DNA from: Nitrospirota bacterium
GTDB taxonomy: Bacteria > Nitrospirota > UBA9217
Length of the DNA: 42,949 nt
Assembly (NCBI GenBank): GCA_021814615.1
Contig: JAKAHZ010000014.1
Span: forward strand, 1 to 42,949
Reading direction: 5' to 3'
This document shows, piece by piece, positions 16,065 through 24,020 of this stretch. Below the pieces are notes generated by a model. It was given only the letters and a program-made list of their open reading frames with translations, did no database searches and had not been told where the DNA came from. Position 1 is the first letter of the stretch. The number at the start of each line of letters is the position of its first letter. The position numbers and the translations under genes were made by a program.

Positions 16065-16093
16065 AATGTAACATCGAAGGCTGGGGTTGTCAA
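16065..16093 (-). promoter_or_regulatory. Promoter of tRNA-Ala
   Basis: TTGACA (16093-16088), a 17-base spacer and TACATT (16070-16065) on the minus strand, about 26 bases before the mature 5' end of the tRNA. Confidence 0.75.
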
Positions 16094-16155
16094 ATGAAAA
16101 AATGCAGTTTTTTTGAGAAAACTACGACCTTAATGCGTCTTTAGCGCTCGTCTTT

Positions 16156-16956
16156 TCATCTCGCGTCGTCGAGCTTCTGGGTTCCCTTGCACTTCGGATA
16201 ACCGGTGCAGCCCCAGAACTGCGATCCGGCGTTCGCGCCCTTTCGCGCGGTCCGAAGGACCATCAGGCTCCCGCACTGCGGGCAAGTTAATGCCTTTCCA
16301 GCAGTCTGATCCGGCGGATCGGCCTGATCTCGCTTGCGCTTCTCGATCCTCGCCTTTGCCAGCTGCTCGGAGTAGCCTCCGCCTTCGACGAACTGCCGTT
16401 CCAGCGCCGTGATCTGCTGGTCGAGCAGGTAATTGGCCTGGTGGATCAAGCAGATGAGAGCATTGGCAACAACCGCCGGGTCTTTGCTGTTCAACCATGC
16501 AGCGTACGCCGCATGATCCGTCCGATCCGTCGGATCCGTCTGATCGCCGAGCCGCTTTCCCACGGCCCGCACCTCCCGAGCTTGGGGATCGTCCTTGTTC
16601 CATTGCGGGAGTCCGCGCTGTCGAAGGAAATCCTCGTAGTCCAGCAGCAGCTCGTCCAGACTAGCCCGTGCGACATTGAGCAACCGTAATTCGGTTTGGG
16701 ACGAGGTCGCCGATGCGCGGCTGCCTTCCGCGATATTCTGCCGCCCGCTTCGGCCGGCCTGCACCATCTGGTCGACCGTGCGCGAGCGCTTGTCCACAAA
16801 GCGGTCGCAGAACGATACAGTGGCGTCGTAAATCACGGTCGCGGTCTGGAATGAGCGGAGCGTCCGGTAACCGCCGCTCGGCCGCAGCCGCATCCGCTGC
16901 TTTTGGCAGTCCTGTCCCGTCAACTGCGCATCTTTGCTATTCCTATCGTTCGTCAT
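16156..16956 (-). CDS. Four-helix-bundle protein with suffix domain and topoisomerase-type zinc ribbon
   Basis: A 266-residue protein in three parts. Residues about 40-120 form an S23/IVP-type four-helix bundle (VDQMVQAGRSGRQNIAEGS is the hallmark). About 130-210 correspond to the four-helix-bundle suffix region (INYLLD-like ANYLLDQQITALE). The C-terminus carries a C4 zinc ribbon of the topoisomerase I tail type (LTCPQCGSLMVLR ... FWGCTGYPKC). The family function is unknown; such genes are often found in variable loci. It starts 49 bases after the restriction-modification gene in the same direction, so the two probably form one unit. Confidence 0.85.
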   Translation of the reverse strand: MTNDRNSKDAQLTGQDCQKQRMRLRPSGGYRTLRSFQTATVIYDATVSFCDRFVDKRSRTVDQMVQAGRSGRQNIAEGSRASATSSQTELRLLNVARASLDELLLDYEDFLRQRGLPQWNKDDPQAREVRAVGKRLGDQTDPTDRTDHAAYAAWLNSKDPAVVANALICLIHQANYLLDQQITALERQFVEGGGYSEQLAKARIEKRKRDQADPPDQTAGKALTCPQCGSLMVLRTARKGANAGSQFWGCTGYPKCKGTQKLDDAR

Positions 16957-17005
16957 GCCTATGTCATGCTCGAATGTTAAGCTGGAGCCTGCCCCGCTGC
17001 TCCCC

Positions 17006-20000
17006 CTATTTCCCCGGCCACGGATAGGTTTCCTTGATCACCTGCCGGTAGTTCTCATCCAGCGCCGGCTGCATGGCGATAAGCGACGCAATGCGGCGGG
17101 CCATCTCGGTCACGTAGCGGACCTCTTCCGGCGTCAGTCCCCTCCCGAGCAAGTCCTTCTCGCGGTACGAAAGCCATTTTTTGATCACCTGATACCCGCC
17201 GATCGTGTATTCCCAGACTTCTTTCGGCACATTCCGCCAACGGCAATTCTGGTTCAGATAGATATCGAGGCTGCCGCCGTTCTCGCGGACAAGACCTTTG
17301 CCCGGCATGGTGATGCCGCCCTTGCCCGCGTGGCCCCAGCCGGCGGTCAGATCGAGATCGCCGGCGGTCGGGTTCGCCTGCTTGCCGTCTGTGCGCTCGA
17401 ACACACCTATGGTCTTGAGATCGTCCTGTATCTTGCCAGTCGTCACGCCAGGCACGGGCGTTTCGGTATCGAGTAAAGCGGCAACTTGTTTCCCGAGTTC
17501 AGCCGATGCGAGCAAGACAGACTTTCCTTTCGGCAAAGGAATGCGTGGCCAGTCTTGACGAATAGCGTCTGCGTTTCCGTTGAGGTACTTCGGCGAGTAA
17601 CCGATAGCCAGCGCGTGATACCATATCAGTTCAGTTTTTACCTTATCAGACCGATTATCCAGCCCTTGGCTTACAAGATAGTTAGTTGCTGAGAGAGATA
17701 GATTGCCTTGATCCTCAGCATTATCTCTTTCTTGAGTGAATAAATTTGGTCTCTCCACATAAGCTGCGCTGGGAATGTAGGATGGGAAACAAACACTTCC
17801 CGGGCGTGTGAGGTGTCGATCCGGCAGATGACGGCTTACAAAAAATGGCGTGCCTTCTTCGGTTCGCTCTCCCCTCGCCCGACTCGTCATGAAAAATACA
17901 TCACTACAGCTATATCGAAATAACTCTTCCCGTTTTTCATCCAACAGTTTCGTTTTAGGATGCCAGTAAACGTAACGATTATCCAAGGGTCGATAAGCAT
18001 AGCGCACAACACGACCTGATGAAATGCCTGCATTTAAGAGTACACGTCTCGTTTCGTGAGGATCAAATCGCCCTGAAGATAGCATAAGAGACGGCGTCAA
18101 ATCGTGAATTTCTGCATCGGTGATATGTGAATCAAAATAGGCTTGCATCTTTTTCTCGACCACTTCGCGCTCAATTGCCACTAGATCTGCGTCCCGACTT
18201 GTGTTCACGCCAGGCGATGATTTCTCGAACAATCCAGAAAGTAGTGGCCAGTTAAGGTAAGCTGTCTCTACCGTGGTCGGCATAAATGGCAAGCCAAGCG
18301 GCAATGTGGGATTATGATTTTCATAGTTCGCATCAACCGCTAATAGCAATTCATCCCGTTTATTTCTTCCCCAGAAGTTACGAAATTTCACGACAGCGGA
18401 TGCCGCGTCTGATTTCCCAGTTTTCTTCACCAGCGTCGCTATCGCCGTACCGACCTGGATGCCTTCGCGATTGAACTCTGTGGAAAATACACTCGGATCA
18501 GGCTCGCCTTCCGGCGTAAGCTTGCCGGTCTTGTACTTGTCGCCGTTCATGCAGTCAATGGCGATATTGTCAAATGCTTCCAGATATTTTTCCCTCATCC
18601 CGGTATACGACAGTCCGTCGAGCCACGAGTAATTCGAGATGAAGCAGACAACGCCTTTGCCGGCTTTCTCCACGATCCTGCGTTCCGCCATGCGGAAGAA
18701 CCGGACAAAGAGATCGTTCAAGCCCTGCCCTTGAGGAGCCGCGACTTTCTTCACGCTGCGGTATGCATTGGACAGGTCCCGTTCCTCGTCCATGGCAATT
18801 CCCGCGAAACCGTTATACGGCGGATTTCCGAGGATCACGAGGATCGGCTTTTCCTGCTTCACCTTCCCCGCAGCATCGCGTTCTTCAGCGAATCCCGGAA
18901 AGGCGATCTGCTTCGGCTTCTCCTTGGGCGGCTCCCAGCCGGTGAGCGCGTTCGTGAGATACACGCCTGCGCGCTCTGGCGGATCGATGGTATCGCTCAA
19001 CGGCGCGCCGAGGGTTTCGAGCTCCAGGCCGATCTGGAGATGGGCGATCACGAAGGGCGCGGGAAGGATCTCGAAGCCGAATACCCTCTCCATCGCGGCC
19101 TTTTTGAGGTCATTGGCGATAAGCGCGTCGCCGCCCTTGTCATGGAGCGTCGCGGCGATACGGCGAAGCACCGCGCGAAGATACGCGCCGGTGCCGCAGC
19201 AGGGATCGAGCACCACCACATTCGGGTCGGCGAGGCCGTCGGGCAGATTCAGCTCCGAGCGGAGCACGGCATCCACGCGCTCGACCTGGTATTTGACGAT
19301 CTCCTCGGGCGTATACCAGACGCCCAGTTCCTTGCGCAGCTCGGGATCGAAGGCGTGCAGGAAGGGCTCGTAGAAATACTGGACCGCATGTCCCTCGTCA
19401 AAGGACTTGAAGAACGCTGTCCGGTCCACGCGATTAAGCGCCGCCGCTGACCAGTCGAGGACCTCGATCAGCCCGAGCGAGCCCAGCCGGGCCGGATCGG
19501 CGACCTGCATGAACAAGGCGCGCAGCATCGGAACGCGCAGAAGCCAATGCGAGGTTTTCCAATCGAAGGGGCCGGACACCGCATAGGCCGCGGACGAGTC
19601 GTGGATCTTGTCGGCAAAGGATTTCTGTGGCTGCTTGACGTCCCTGCGGCGCGCCCAGAGCACCCAGGAGGAGAACACGCAGTAAAAGAGCGTCTGGACC
19701 AGCGTGGAACGGAAGAAATGCTCGCCTTTATCTCCCTCGAACTTGAGCCCGAGCGCGTCTTCGAGTGCGTTCCGGAGGCTTTCGAGGGCGGGCATATCCG
19801 CCCGTTCGATCCGGAGCCGCGCGTCGTGGGCGTAGGACGCAAGAATCGTCGCAACATCCTTCGGTTCGGCAAGCGGCGCATTGTGCAGCAGCACGCGGCG
19901 AAGATACTCCGCCATCCGTTCTCCGTGCTCGGCGGCGGCTTTCTTCGGATGGGCGGCAAGCTGCCAGAATTCCTTTTCTGAATCCGCCAGGGAGAAGGCT

Positions 20001-20446
20001 TCGAGAATGGACGGCTGGCCCGACGCGTTCCTGCCGATGAGCGCAAAGGCCCGGAAGTTGGTCACGAGCACCATGCCGTATTTCTTCCAGTACCGTTCAA
20101 CCTGCTCGGTGCCGGCGATACGATCGATGTCGTCGCCCGGCGGCTTGGCCTCGATCACGCCGCGGGAAGGATTTTGAGCGAGGAAGGGATTTGCCTTGTC
20201 CTCGGCGTCCTTCGGCTTGCGGTTGAATTGATCGGCGGTGAAGAGCCCGCCGTCGGGCAGGCCCGCGCCGCGGTTCGCGATGTTGATAACGCAGCGGACT
20301 TTCGGATTAAGACCCTTGCCGACGGAGGTCAGGAGATGTTCCAGGGCGGGATAAAAGGAGGTTTCCGGCGCGTTGGAGCGAGTGCCGCGCACTTCCAGCA
20401 GGTCGGTCAGATAGGTTTCGATCAGGGCATGCAGTTCTTTCGACAA
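17006..20446 (-). CDS. Single-chain restriction-modification enzyme (type ISP/IIG-like)
   Basis: A 1146-residue enzyme combining nuclease, N6-adenine methyltransferase and target recognition. A PD-(D/E)xK-like site is visible at LPDGG (Asp65) and GVIEAK (Glu99, Lys101). Methyltransferase motif I DPCCGTG lies at 414-420 and motif IV NPPY at 541-544. The remaining 500 residues resemble the type ISP C-terminal specificity domain. The helicase domain of true type ISP enzymes such as LlaGI is absent, so it is closer to a type IIG/IIL layout. The start is a TTG at 20446 with GGAG about eleven bases upstream. The reading frame is intact. The specificity part is AT-richer than the rest, suggesting transfer or recombination. 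Confidence 0.9.
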   Translation of the reverse strand: MSKELHALIETYLTDLLEVRGTRSNAPETSFYPALEHLLTSVGKGLNPKVRCVINIANRGAGLPDGGLFTADQFNRKPKDAEDKANPFLAQNPSRGVIEAKPPGDDIDRIAGTEQVERYWKKYGMVLVTNFRAFALIGRNASGQPSILEAFSLADSEKEFWQLAAHPKKAAAEHGERMAEYLRRVLLHNAPLAEPKDVATILASYAHDARLRIERADMPALESLRNALEDALGLKFEGDKGEHFFRSTLVQTLFYCVFSSWVLWARRRDVKQPQKSFADKIHDSSAAYAVSGPFDWKTSHWLLRVPMLRALFMQVADPARLGSLGLIEVLDWSAAALNRVDRTAFFKSFDEGHAVQYFYEPFLHAFDPELRKELGVWYTPEEIVKYQVERVDAVLRSELNLPDGLADPNVVVLDPCCGTGAYLRAVLRRIAATLHDKGGDALIANDLKKAAMERVFGFEILPAPFVIAHLQIGLELETLGAPLSDTIDPPERAGVYLTNALTGWEPPKEKPKQIAFPGFAEERDAAGKVKQEKPILVILGNPPYNGFAGIAMDEERDLSNAYRSVKKVAAPQGQGLNDLFVRFFRMAERRIVEKAGKGVVCFISNYSWLDGLSYTGMREKYLEAFDNIAIDCMNGDKYKTGKLTPEGEPDPSVFSTEFNREGIQVGTAIATLVKKTGKSDAASAVVKFRNFWGRNKRDELLLAVDANYENHNPTLPLGLPFMPTTVETAYLNWPLLSGLFEKSSPGVNTSRDADLVAIEREVVEKKMQAYFDSHITDAEIHDLTPSLMLSSGRFDPHETRRVLLNAGISSGRVVRYAYRPLDNRYVYWHPKTKLLDEKREELFRYSCSDVFFMTSRARGERTEEGTPFFVSRHLPDRHLTRPGSVCFPSYIPSAAYVERPNLFTQERDNAEDQGNLSLSATNYLVSQGLDNRSDKVKTELIWYHALAIGYSPKYLNGNADAIRQDWPRIPLPKGKSVLLASAELGKQVAALLDTETPVPGVTTGKIQDDLKTIGVFERTDGKQANPTAGDLDLTAGWGHAGKGGITMPGKGLVRENGGSLDIYLNQNCRWRNVPKEVWEYTIGGYQVIKKWLSYREKDLLGRGLTPEEVRYVTEMARRIASLIAMQPALDENYRQVIKETYPWPGK

Positions 20447-20634
20447 GACGATCAGAGCTCCAAAATAGGTTTTTGCAGCCTGTCACAGAAGGGCGGAGAA
20501 ATACGAAGAGTCTTGAAGACAGTACTATAAGTTGCGGAAAAAGTCCAGCACCAATCCCTTGCTGCAAACTTCATCCATTCAGTCTATGGGGTCGGGTACA
20601 AATTCGAACCGGAACCATGATCAGCGGGGCCAGA

Positions 20635-21072
20635 CTACGCATCCCGGTCCAATATGACATCGAGCATCGCCATCCTGGGCTGACAGAACAGCTTTTTCAC
20701 CCGGCTGCGGTATTCCTCGGGCGTCACCTGCTCCTCATGAGTTCCGATCACAACCCTTATGCCGGGAAAGGCATTTTCCAGCGCAGCCTGATATTTCTCT
20801 TTGAAGGGGCATAAGGCCTTGATGCAGTAAGTGAAATGAATAACATCGATCTTGAACTCCGTCAGCGCGCGTATCCGCTGAAGCAGCTTGTCCGGGCCGG
20901 TGAGCGTCGGACAGCCCGGACAATTGATGATCCCCACGAGAGTGAGTTTTTCTTCCTGTGGATAATCAGCAAAAGCCCCTTTTCGCTTACGGAAATCCGC
21001 CAGACAGCTGACCGACGAGCAACCGAGGTCCTGCGTCGCGTTGGAGCAGGTCAGAATGCCGATCCGTGCCAT
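20635..21072 (-). CDS. CGGC-domain protein
   Basis: A 145-residue cytoplasmic protein of the CGGC family, small Cys-rich proteins of anaerobes thought to bind metal. Cysteine pairs appear in LTCSNATQDLGCSSVSC, GIINCPGCP and TYCIKALCPF; the NCPGCP motif is the family mark. The ATG at 21070-21072 has GGAGGG seven bases upstream. The downstream 188 bases to the restriction gene hold nothing I recognise. The function is unproven. Confidence 0.85.
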   Translation of the reverse strand: MARIGILTCSNATQDLGCSSVSCLADFRKRKGAFADYPQEEKLTLVGIINCPGCPTLTGPDKLLQRIRALTEFKIDVIHFTYCIKALCPFKEKYQAALENAFPGIRVVIGTHEEQVTPEEYRSRVKKLFCQPRMAMLDVILDRDA

Positions 21073-21111
21073 GCCAATCCCTCCCCTGCCGGAAGTTTGC
21101 TTGGTAATGCT

Positions 21112-21265
21112 TAGAACTTATCTCACAATTGAACTTGCAGTAATAGTTCGTCATGCCCGCGGAAGCGGGCATCCAGGAAACATCAGAAAACCCCTGGATT
21201 CCCGTTTTCACGGGAATGACCATCAACAAACAAAGCATCAGGATTTGATTTTGAGATAGGTTCTA
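21112..21265. mobile_element. MITE-like element with 14-bp terminal inverted repeats
   Basis: A 154-base element. The left end TAGAACTTATCTCA (21112-21125) and the right end TGAGATAGGTTCTA (21252-21265) are inverted repeats with one mismatch, and similarity continues a few bases further inward. Inside lies a palindromic pair of GTCATGCCCGCGGAAGC and CCTGGATTCCCG ... GGGAATGAC sequences (21149-21220), a dispersed repeat type seen in many genomes. There is no transposase. The outer TA could be a target duplication or part of the repeat. Confidence 0.65.
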
Positions 21266-21296
21266 GTATACAGCTGACGTGAGATCAGGGAAATGA

Positions 21297-21330
21297 AAAA
21301 AAGCCGGTCTTCTCTTGACCGGCTTTTCTT
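21297..21330 (-). terminator. Rho-independent terminator of DUF134-NifX-DsrE operon
   Basis: The stem AAGCCGGTC (21301-21309) pairs with GACCGGCTT (21317-21325) around a seven-base loop, with A/T runs on both sides. It lies 31 bases beyond the DsrE stop codon. Confidence 0.9.
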
Positions 21331-21356
21331 TCTCATGCGCGACGACGACCCGTTCT

Positions 21357-21725
21357 TCAGAACGTCAGGTTCTGGCGCTTCATGAGCATCTCGCCCAGGA
21401 AGGAACCCGGCTTGACCTCGGCGTTCTTGATCCATTCCGCTCCTTCGAGCCCATAAGGCTTCACGCAGGAGGCGCAGATGTAGAACTTGCAATCGAAATC
21501 CTCGACAAGGCTCCGAATGAGCTCCGCCACCGGAGAAAATCCCTTCTGCCACGTCATTGATTCGGCAAACCCCTTCCGCGCAAGGTGCACGCCTTCGTTC
21601 ATCAGGAAGAAATCGATCTTAGCGTCGAAGGCTGCCATGTTGGTGGCCAATTGGAGCGCCGCCGCCGCCCGCTCGATTGCATCGTAGGAATGCGTGAGAA
21701 TGAATACAAATTCCTTGTTTTCCAT
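21357..21725 (-). CDS. DsrE/DsrF-like family protein
   Basis: A 122-residue protein of the DsrE-like sulfur-relay fold. The cysteine pair in YICASCVKPYG is in the position of the sulfur-carrying Cys of DsrE. AAGGAG lies six bases before the ATG. It is the third gene of an operon with a DUF134 regulator and a NifX-like protein, ended by a strong terminator. It probably transfers or binds sulfur in metal-sulfur cofactor handling; the substrate is not evident. Confidence 0.88.
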   Translation of the reverse strand: MENKEFVFILTHSYDAIERAAAALQLATNMAAFDAKIDFFLMNEGVHLARKGFAESMTWQKGFSPVAELIRSLVEDFDCKFYICASCVKPYGLEGAEWIKNAEVKPGSFLGEMLMKRQNLTF

Positions 21726-21762
21726 CGCAGTCTCCTTTATGAGAACAGTCTTTGATGCCGAT

Positions 21763-22143
21763 TTAATGCGCGCAGCCTCCGCCGTGGCCGTGGCCGCCGC
21801 AGCAGCCCTGGAGCGTGAGCTCCGGGAGGCTGTTTGCGTCGAAGAGCGCCACGTTCTCCGCGATCCTTTCCGCCTGTGCCCGGTGCACCCGAATGCCCAG
21901 CTGATTCAGCTTGCCGAGCGCTCCTGCGCCGATGCCTCCCACCACGACAGCGTCCACACTCTGGTTGTCGAGCGCCTTGATGGGATTGCACGCGCCGTGG
22001 ACATGGTGCTGGTCGCGGTTATTCACGGCAAGGATCCCCTTCGTCGCGGTGTCGTAGATGAGAAATAGCGGGGCGGACCCGAAATGCCCGTAGACTTCGC
22101 TGGTAAGGCCTTCATCCTTCTGCACAGGAAAACAGATTTTCAT
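21763..22143 (-). CDS. NifX/NifB-associated dinitrogenase cofactor family protein
   Basis: A 126-residue protein of the NifX/NafY-type family that binds iron-molybdenum cofactor or other Fe-S clusters. It has the fold start MKICFPVQKDEG, the GHFGSAPLF segment and a Gly/His/Cys-rich tail (GCCGGHGHGGGCAH) suited to metal binding. AGGAGG precedes the ATG. No nif structural gene is nearby, so a role in general Fe-S cluster or metal handling is more likely than nitrogen fixation. Confidence 0.88.
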   Translation of the reverse strand: MKICFPVQKDEGLTSEVYGHFGSAPLFLIYDTATKGILAVNNRDQHHVHGACNPIKALDNQSVDAVVVGGIGAGALGKLNQLGIRVHRAQAERIAENVALFDANSLPELTLQGCCGGHGHGGGCAH

Positions 22144-22173
22144 TGTGTTTTCCTCCTTCCGATCGTGATAAGG

Positions 22174-22449
22174 TTATTTAAAGACTATCGCGCCGCCCCC
22201 GGACAGGGCTCGGGCTACTTTCTTTCTCGCGGCAGCCAGGATCCGCTGGATGGTCCCCCGCGACACCCCCATCCGCACTCCTGCTTGTTCCTGGGTCAGG
22301 TCGTCGGCATCGCAAAGTTTCAGGGCTTCGAGCTCGTCCCGGGAAAGCTCGATCTGCGCCAGCTCGGACATCGGCGTGCCCGTGGGCTTGAAAGCCTTCC
22401 CCTTGAACGCGCAGCGGCAATTCCTCGGTTTCTTACAGCGCGGCGACAT
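22174..22449 (-). CDS. DUF134 family DNA-binding protein
   Basis: A 91-residue protein with a Cys-rich N-terminus (SPRCKKPRNCRC) and a sigma-70 region-4-like helix-turn-helix (LTQEQAGVRMGVSRGTIQRIL), the DUF134 layout. The ATG at 22449 has GGGGAG upstream; a longer start at 22509 would lie in the -35 box. It is the first gene of an operon with NifX-like and DsrE-like genes and very likely regulates it, sensing metal or redox state through the cysteines. Confidence 0.88.
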   Translation of the reverse strand: MSPRCKKPRNCRCAFKGKAFKPTGTPMSELAQIELSRDELEALKLCDADDLTQEQAGVRMGVSRGTIQRILAAARKKVARALSGGGAIVFK

Positions 22450-22464
22450 GACGCTCCCCTGTAT

Positions 22465-22478
22465 TGTGCATATGCACA
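22465..22478. promoter_or_regulatory. 14-bp perfect palindrome, candidate DUF134 operator
   Basis: TGTGCATATGCACA, a perfect palindrome, begins two bases downstream of the -10 box, at the start of transcription. Its position suits a repressor site for the first gene of the operon. Confidence 0.55.
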
Positions 22479-22480
22479 GA

Positions 22481-22509
22481 AGAATACCGTCGCCGTAAAT
22501 GTTTGTCAA
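22481..22509 (-). promoter_or_regulatory. Promoter of DUF134-NifX-DsrE operon
   Basis: TTGACA (22509-22504), a 17-base spacer and TATTCT (22486-22481) on the minus strand. It leaves a leader of about 25 bases with a Shine-Dalgarno site. Confidence 0.75.
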
Positions 22510-22762
22510 GAGAAAGCGGCAGACTCTTCCAAAATATAACGCGGTTATGATCCACAGGTTGTATCCGCACGGATTTCACAGACGGCAATGTTCACCTGAT
22601 CTTCTACGACGAACAGGGGCTCGGATGGTTTTACGCGGCATGACGGTATCCATTCCCCTACGCTCGTTATTGGGCCCCGCATCCTCCGGCCTTCCGAGCT
22701 ATCATATGGTTACGTATTCGCCGGATATCCTTCACATCAAAAGAACGTACAGGAGGAACGGT

Positions 22763-23113
22763 ATGCAACACATCTTCAGGATTATACTGCTTGGACTAGC
22801 ACTCGCCTGCACCGCCACGGTATCAGCAGCACAACAGACACCTGAAGAGCGCGGAAAAGCGCACTTCAACGATCCCAAGCTCGGCGGCGGAACATCGGGC
22901 CGATCATGCAACACCTGCCACCCCGGAGGCAAGGGGCTCTTCGGCGTTGCGGACAAAATGGGATGGGCCACACCTGCTGGGCGGTCCAGAACGCTGGAAG
23001 ACGCGATCAATATCTGCATTACCAAGGCGCTTAACGGCAAACCGCTCGGCGTGAAATCCCGGGAAATGCAGGATCTCATCGCCTATCTCCGCACCCTGAA
23101 ACCGAAACCGTGA
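22763..23113 (+). CDS. Monohaem c-type cytochrome
   Basis: A small periplasmic cytochrome, 116 residues from the ATG at 22763, which has AGGAGG seven bases upstream. The signal peptide spans about 1-23 (ending TVSAAQQ). One haem site, CNTCH, lies at 49-53; the axial Met is probably in DKMGW or SREMQDL near the C-terminus. It has the class I fold and size. It stands alone between opposed and independent units; the electron partner is unknown. Confidence 0.9.
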   Translation: MQHIFRIILLGLALACTATVSAAQQTPEERGKAHFNDPKLGGGTSGRSCNTCHPGGKGLFGVADKMGWATPAGRSRTLEDAINICITKALNGKPLGVKSREMQDLIAYLRTLKPKP

Positions 23114-23193
23114 TGCATCCGCTGCTTTGCTCCCGCGCCGACAAAGGCTCGTGTTTTCGTCGTATTATCAATACATTGCAGCATACGCTTTAC

Positions 23194-23222
23194 TTGACAG
23201 ATTTCAGGGAACGAGATATATA
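23194..23222 (+). promoter_or_regulatory. Sigma70-like promoter of hsp20
   Basis: Consensus TTGACA (23194-23199), a 17-base spacer and TATATA (23217-23222). It implies a leader of about 180 bases before hsp20. Confidence 0.7.
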
Positions 23223-23255
23223 GAAAATAGATTCAAGTGCAGGAGGTGATGTCCG

Positions 23256-23282
23256 GTGACTGAAAAGGAGAAGAACTCCTGA
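23256..23282 (+). other. Possible 8-codon leader ORF upstream of hsp20
   Basis: GTG at 23256 opens an eight-codon frame (MTEKEKNS) with a full AGGAGGTG ribosome site (23241-23248) seven bases upstream and a TGA stop. It lies between the hsp20 promoter and an inverted repeat, as a regulatory leader peptide would. It is too short to prove by sequence. Confidence 0.35.
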
Positions 23283-23285
23283 GGG

Positions 23286-23377
23286 AGCATTTTACAGCAT
23301 GTGCATCGGAAATCCTGCGAGCTTCACCAGCTCATAAGTCTCCACAAATGCTGTCCGGAGCGCCATTTCCGATGCAC
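23286..23377 (+). promoter_or_regulatory. Structured 5' leader of hsp20
   Basis: A perfect 13-bp inverted repeat, GTGCATCGGAAAT (23301-23313) with ATTTCCGATGCAC (23365-23377), encloses a small hairpin GAGCT-TCACC-AGCTC (23319-23333) and a CTCC/GGAG pairing (23340-23360). An alternative helix AGCATTT (23286-23292) with AAATGCT (23346-23352) would exclude the inner pairings. A switching RNA is plausible but unproven. Confidence 0.5.
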
Positions 23378-23409
23378 TAAAATAACCACACGTCAAGGAG
23401 GGGATTTCT

Positions 23410-23922
23410 ATGAAGAGTCTTACACGGTGGGATCCTTTCCGGGCCATAAGGCGGCTGGATCCCTTTGAGGAGCTTCGTTCAATGCAGCATGAGATGGACA
23501 GATGGTTCGAACGGGTCTTCGAAACCGGAACGGAAGATGAGAATATGATCCGTTGGATGCCGTCGGTCGAAAGCTATGTCAAGGATAATCAGCTTGTGTT
23601 CAAAGCTGAATTGCCCGGCGTCGATCCCAAGGATCTGGATGTGAGCATCACCGATCGCGAACTGATCATCAAGGGTGAACGGAAGGCGGACAAAACCGAG
23701 AACAAGGAGAACTACCTCTATCGCGAGATCAGCTATGGTTCCTTCGAACGCCGGTTTGTCCTGCCCGAAGGAGCAAAGACCGATGACCTGAAAGCAAGAT
23801 TCTCGAACGGGATTCTGGAGATCACTGTACCGGCGCCGGCGGCAAGCAGGGCGCGGAAGATCAGTATTGAATCGCCGAAAGAGGAGAAGAAGCTGATCGA
23901 CACGGTGAAGAAAGCCGCATAA
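23410..23922 (+). CDS. Hsp20 family small heat-shock protein
   Basis: A 170-residue ATP-independent holdase. The N-terminus (SLTRWDPFRAIRRLDPFEEL) is typical of bacterial class A proteins, the alpha-crystallin domain spans about 45-145, and the GILEITVP motif is present. AAGGAGG precedes the ATG at 23410. It is preceded by an unusually long structured leader and followed by a strong terminator, so it is a single-gene unit. Confidence 0.95.
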   Translation: MKSLTRWDPFRAIRRLDPFEELRSMQHEMDRWFERVFETGTEDENMIRWMPSVESYVKDNQLVFKAELPGVDPKDLDVSITDRELIIKGERKADKTENKENYLYREISYGSFERRFVLPEGAKTDDLKARFSNGILEITVPAPAASRARKISIESPKEEKKLIDTVKKAA

Positions 23923-23971
23923 AATGCATAGCAGCGTTTGCTGCGGTCCCGCTCCCGGGGAGCGATACGGA

Positions 23972-24007
23972 GCCATCCGGATCCATGATATCCGGATGGC
24001 TTCTTTC
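23972..24007. terminator. Rho-independent terminator after hsp20
   Basis: An 11-bp perfect stem, GCCATCCGGAT with ATCCGGATGGC, around a seven-base loop, followed by TTCTTTC. It lies between convergent genes and may serve both. A smaller GCTCC-CGG-GGAGC hairpin precedes it. Confidence 0.75.
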
Positions 24008-24020
24008 ATGCCCTTTCGTT

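Noticed and set aside
16156-20446. Reading the restriction island as integrated at the tRNA-Ala 3' end
   Set aside because: The duplicated tRNA 3' end lies on the other side of the tRNA from the restriction genes, so it does not flank them.
20575-20625. A tRNA remnant near the start of the restriction island (GGTTCGAATTTGTACC on the minus strand)
   Set aside because: It resembles a T loop, but the flanking bases do not form a T stem and no anticodon arm can be found.
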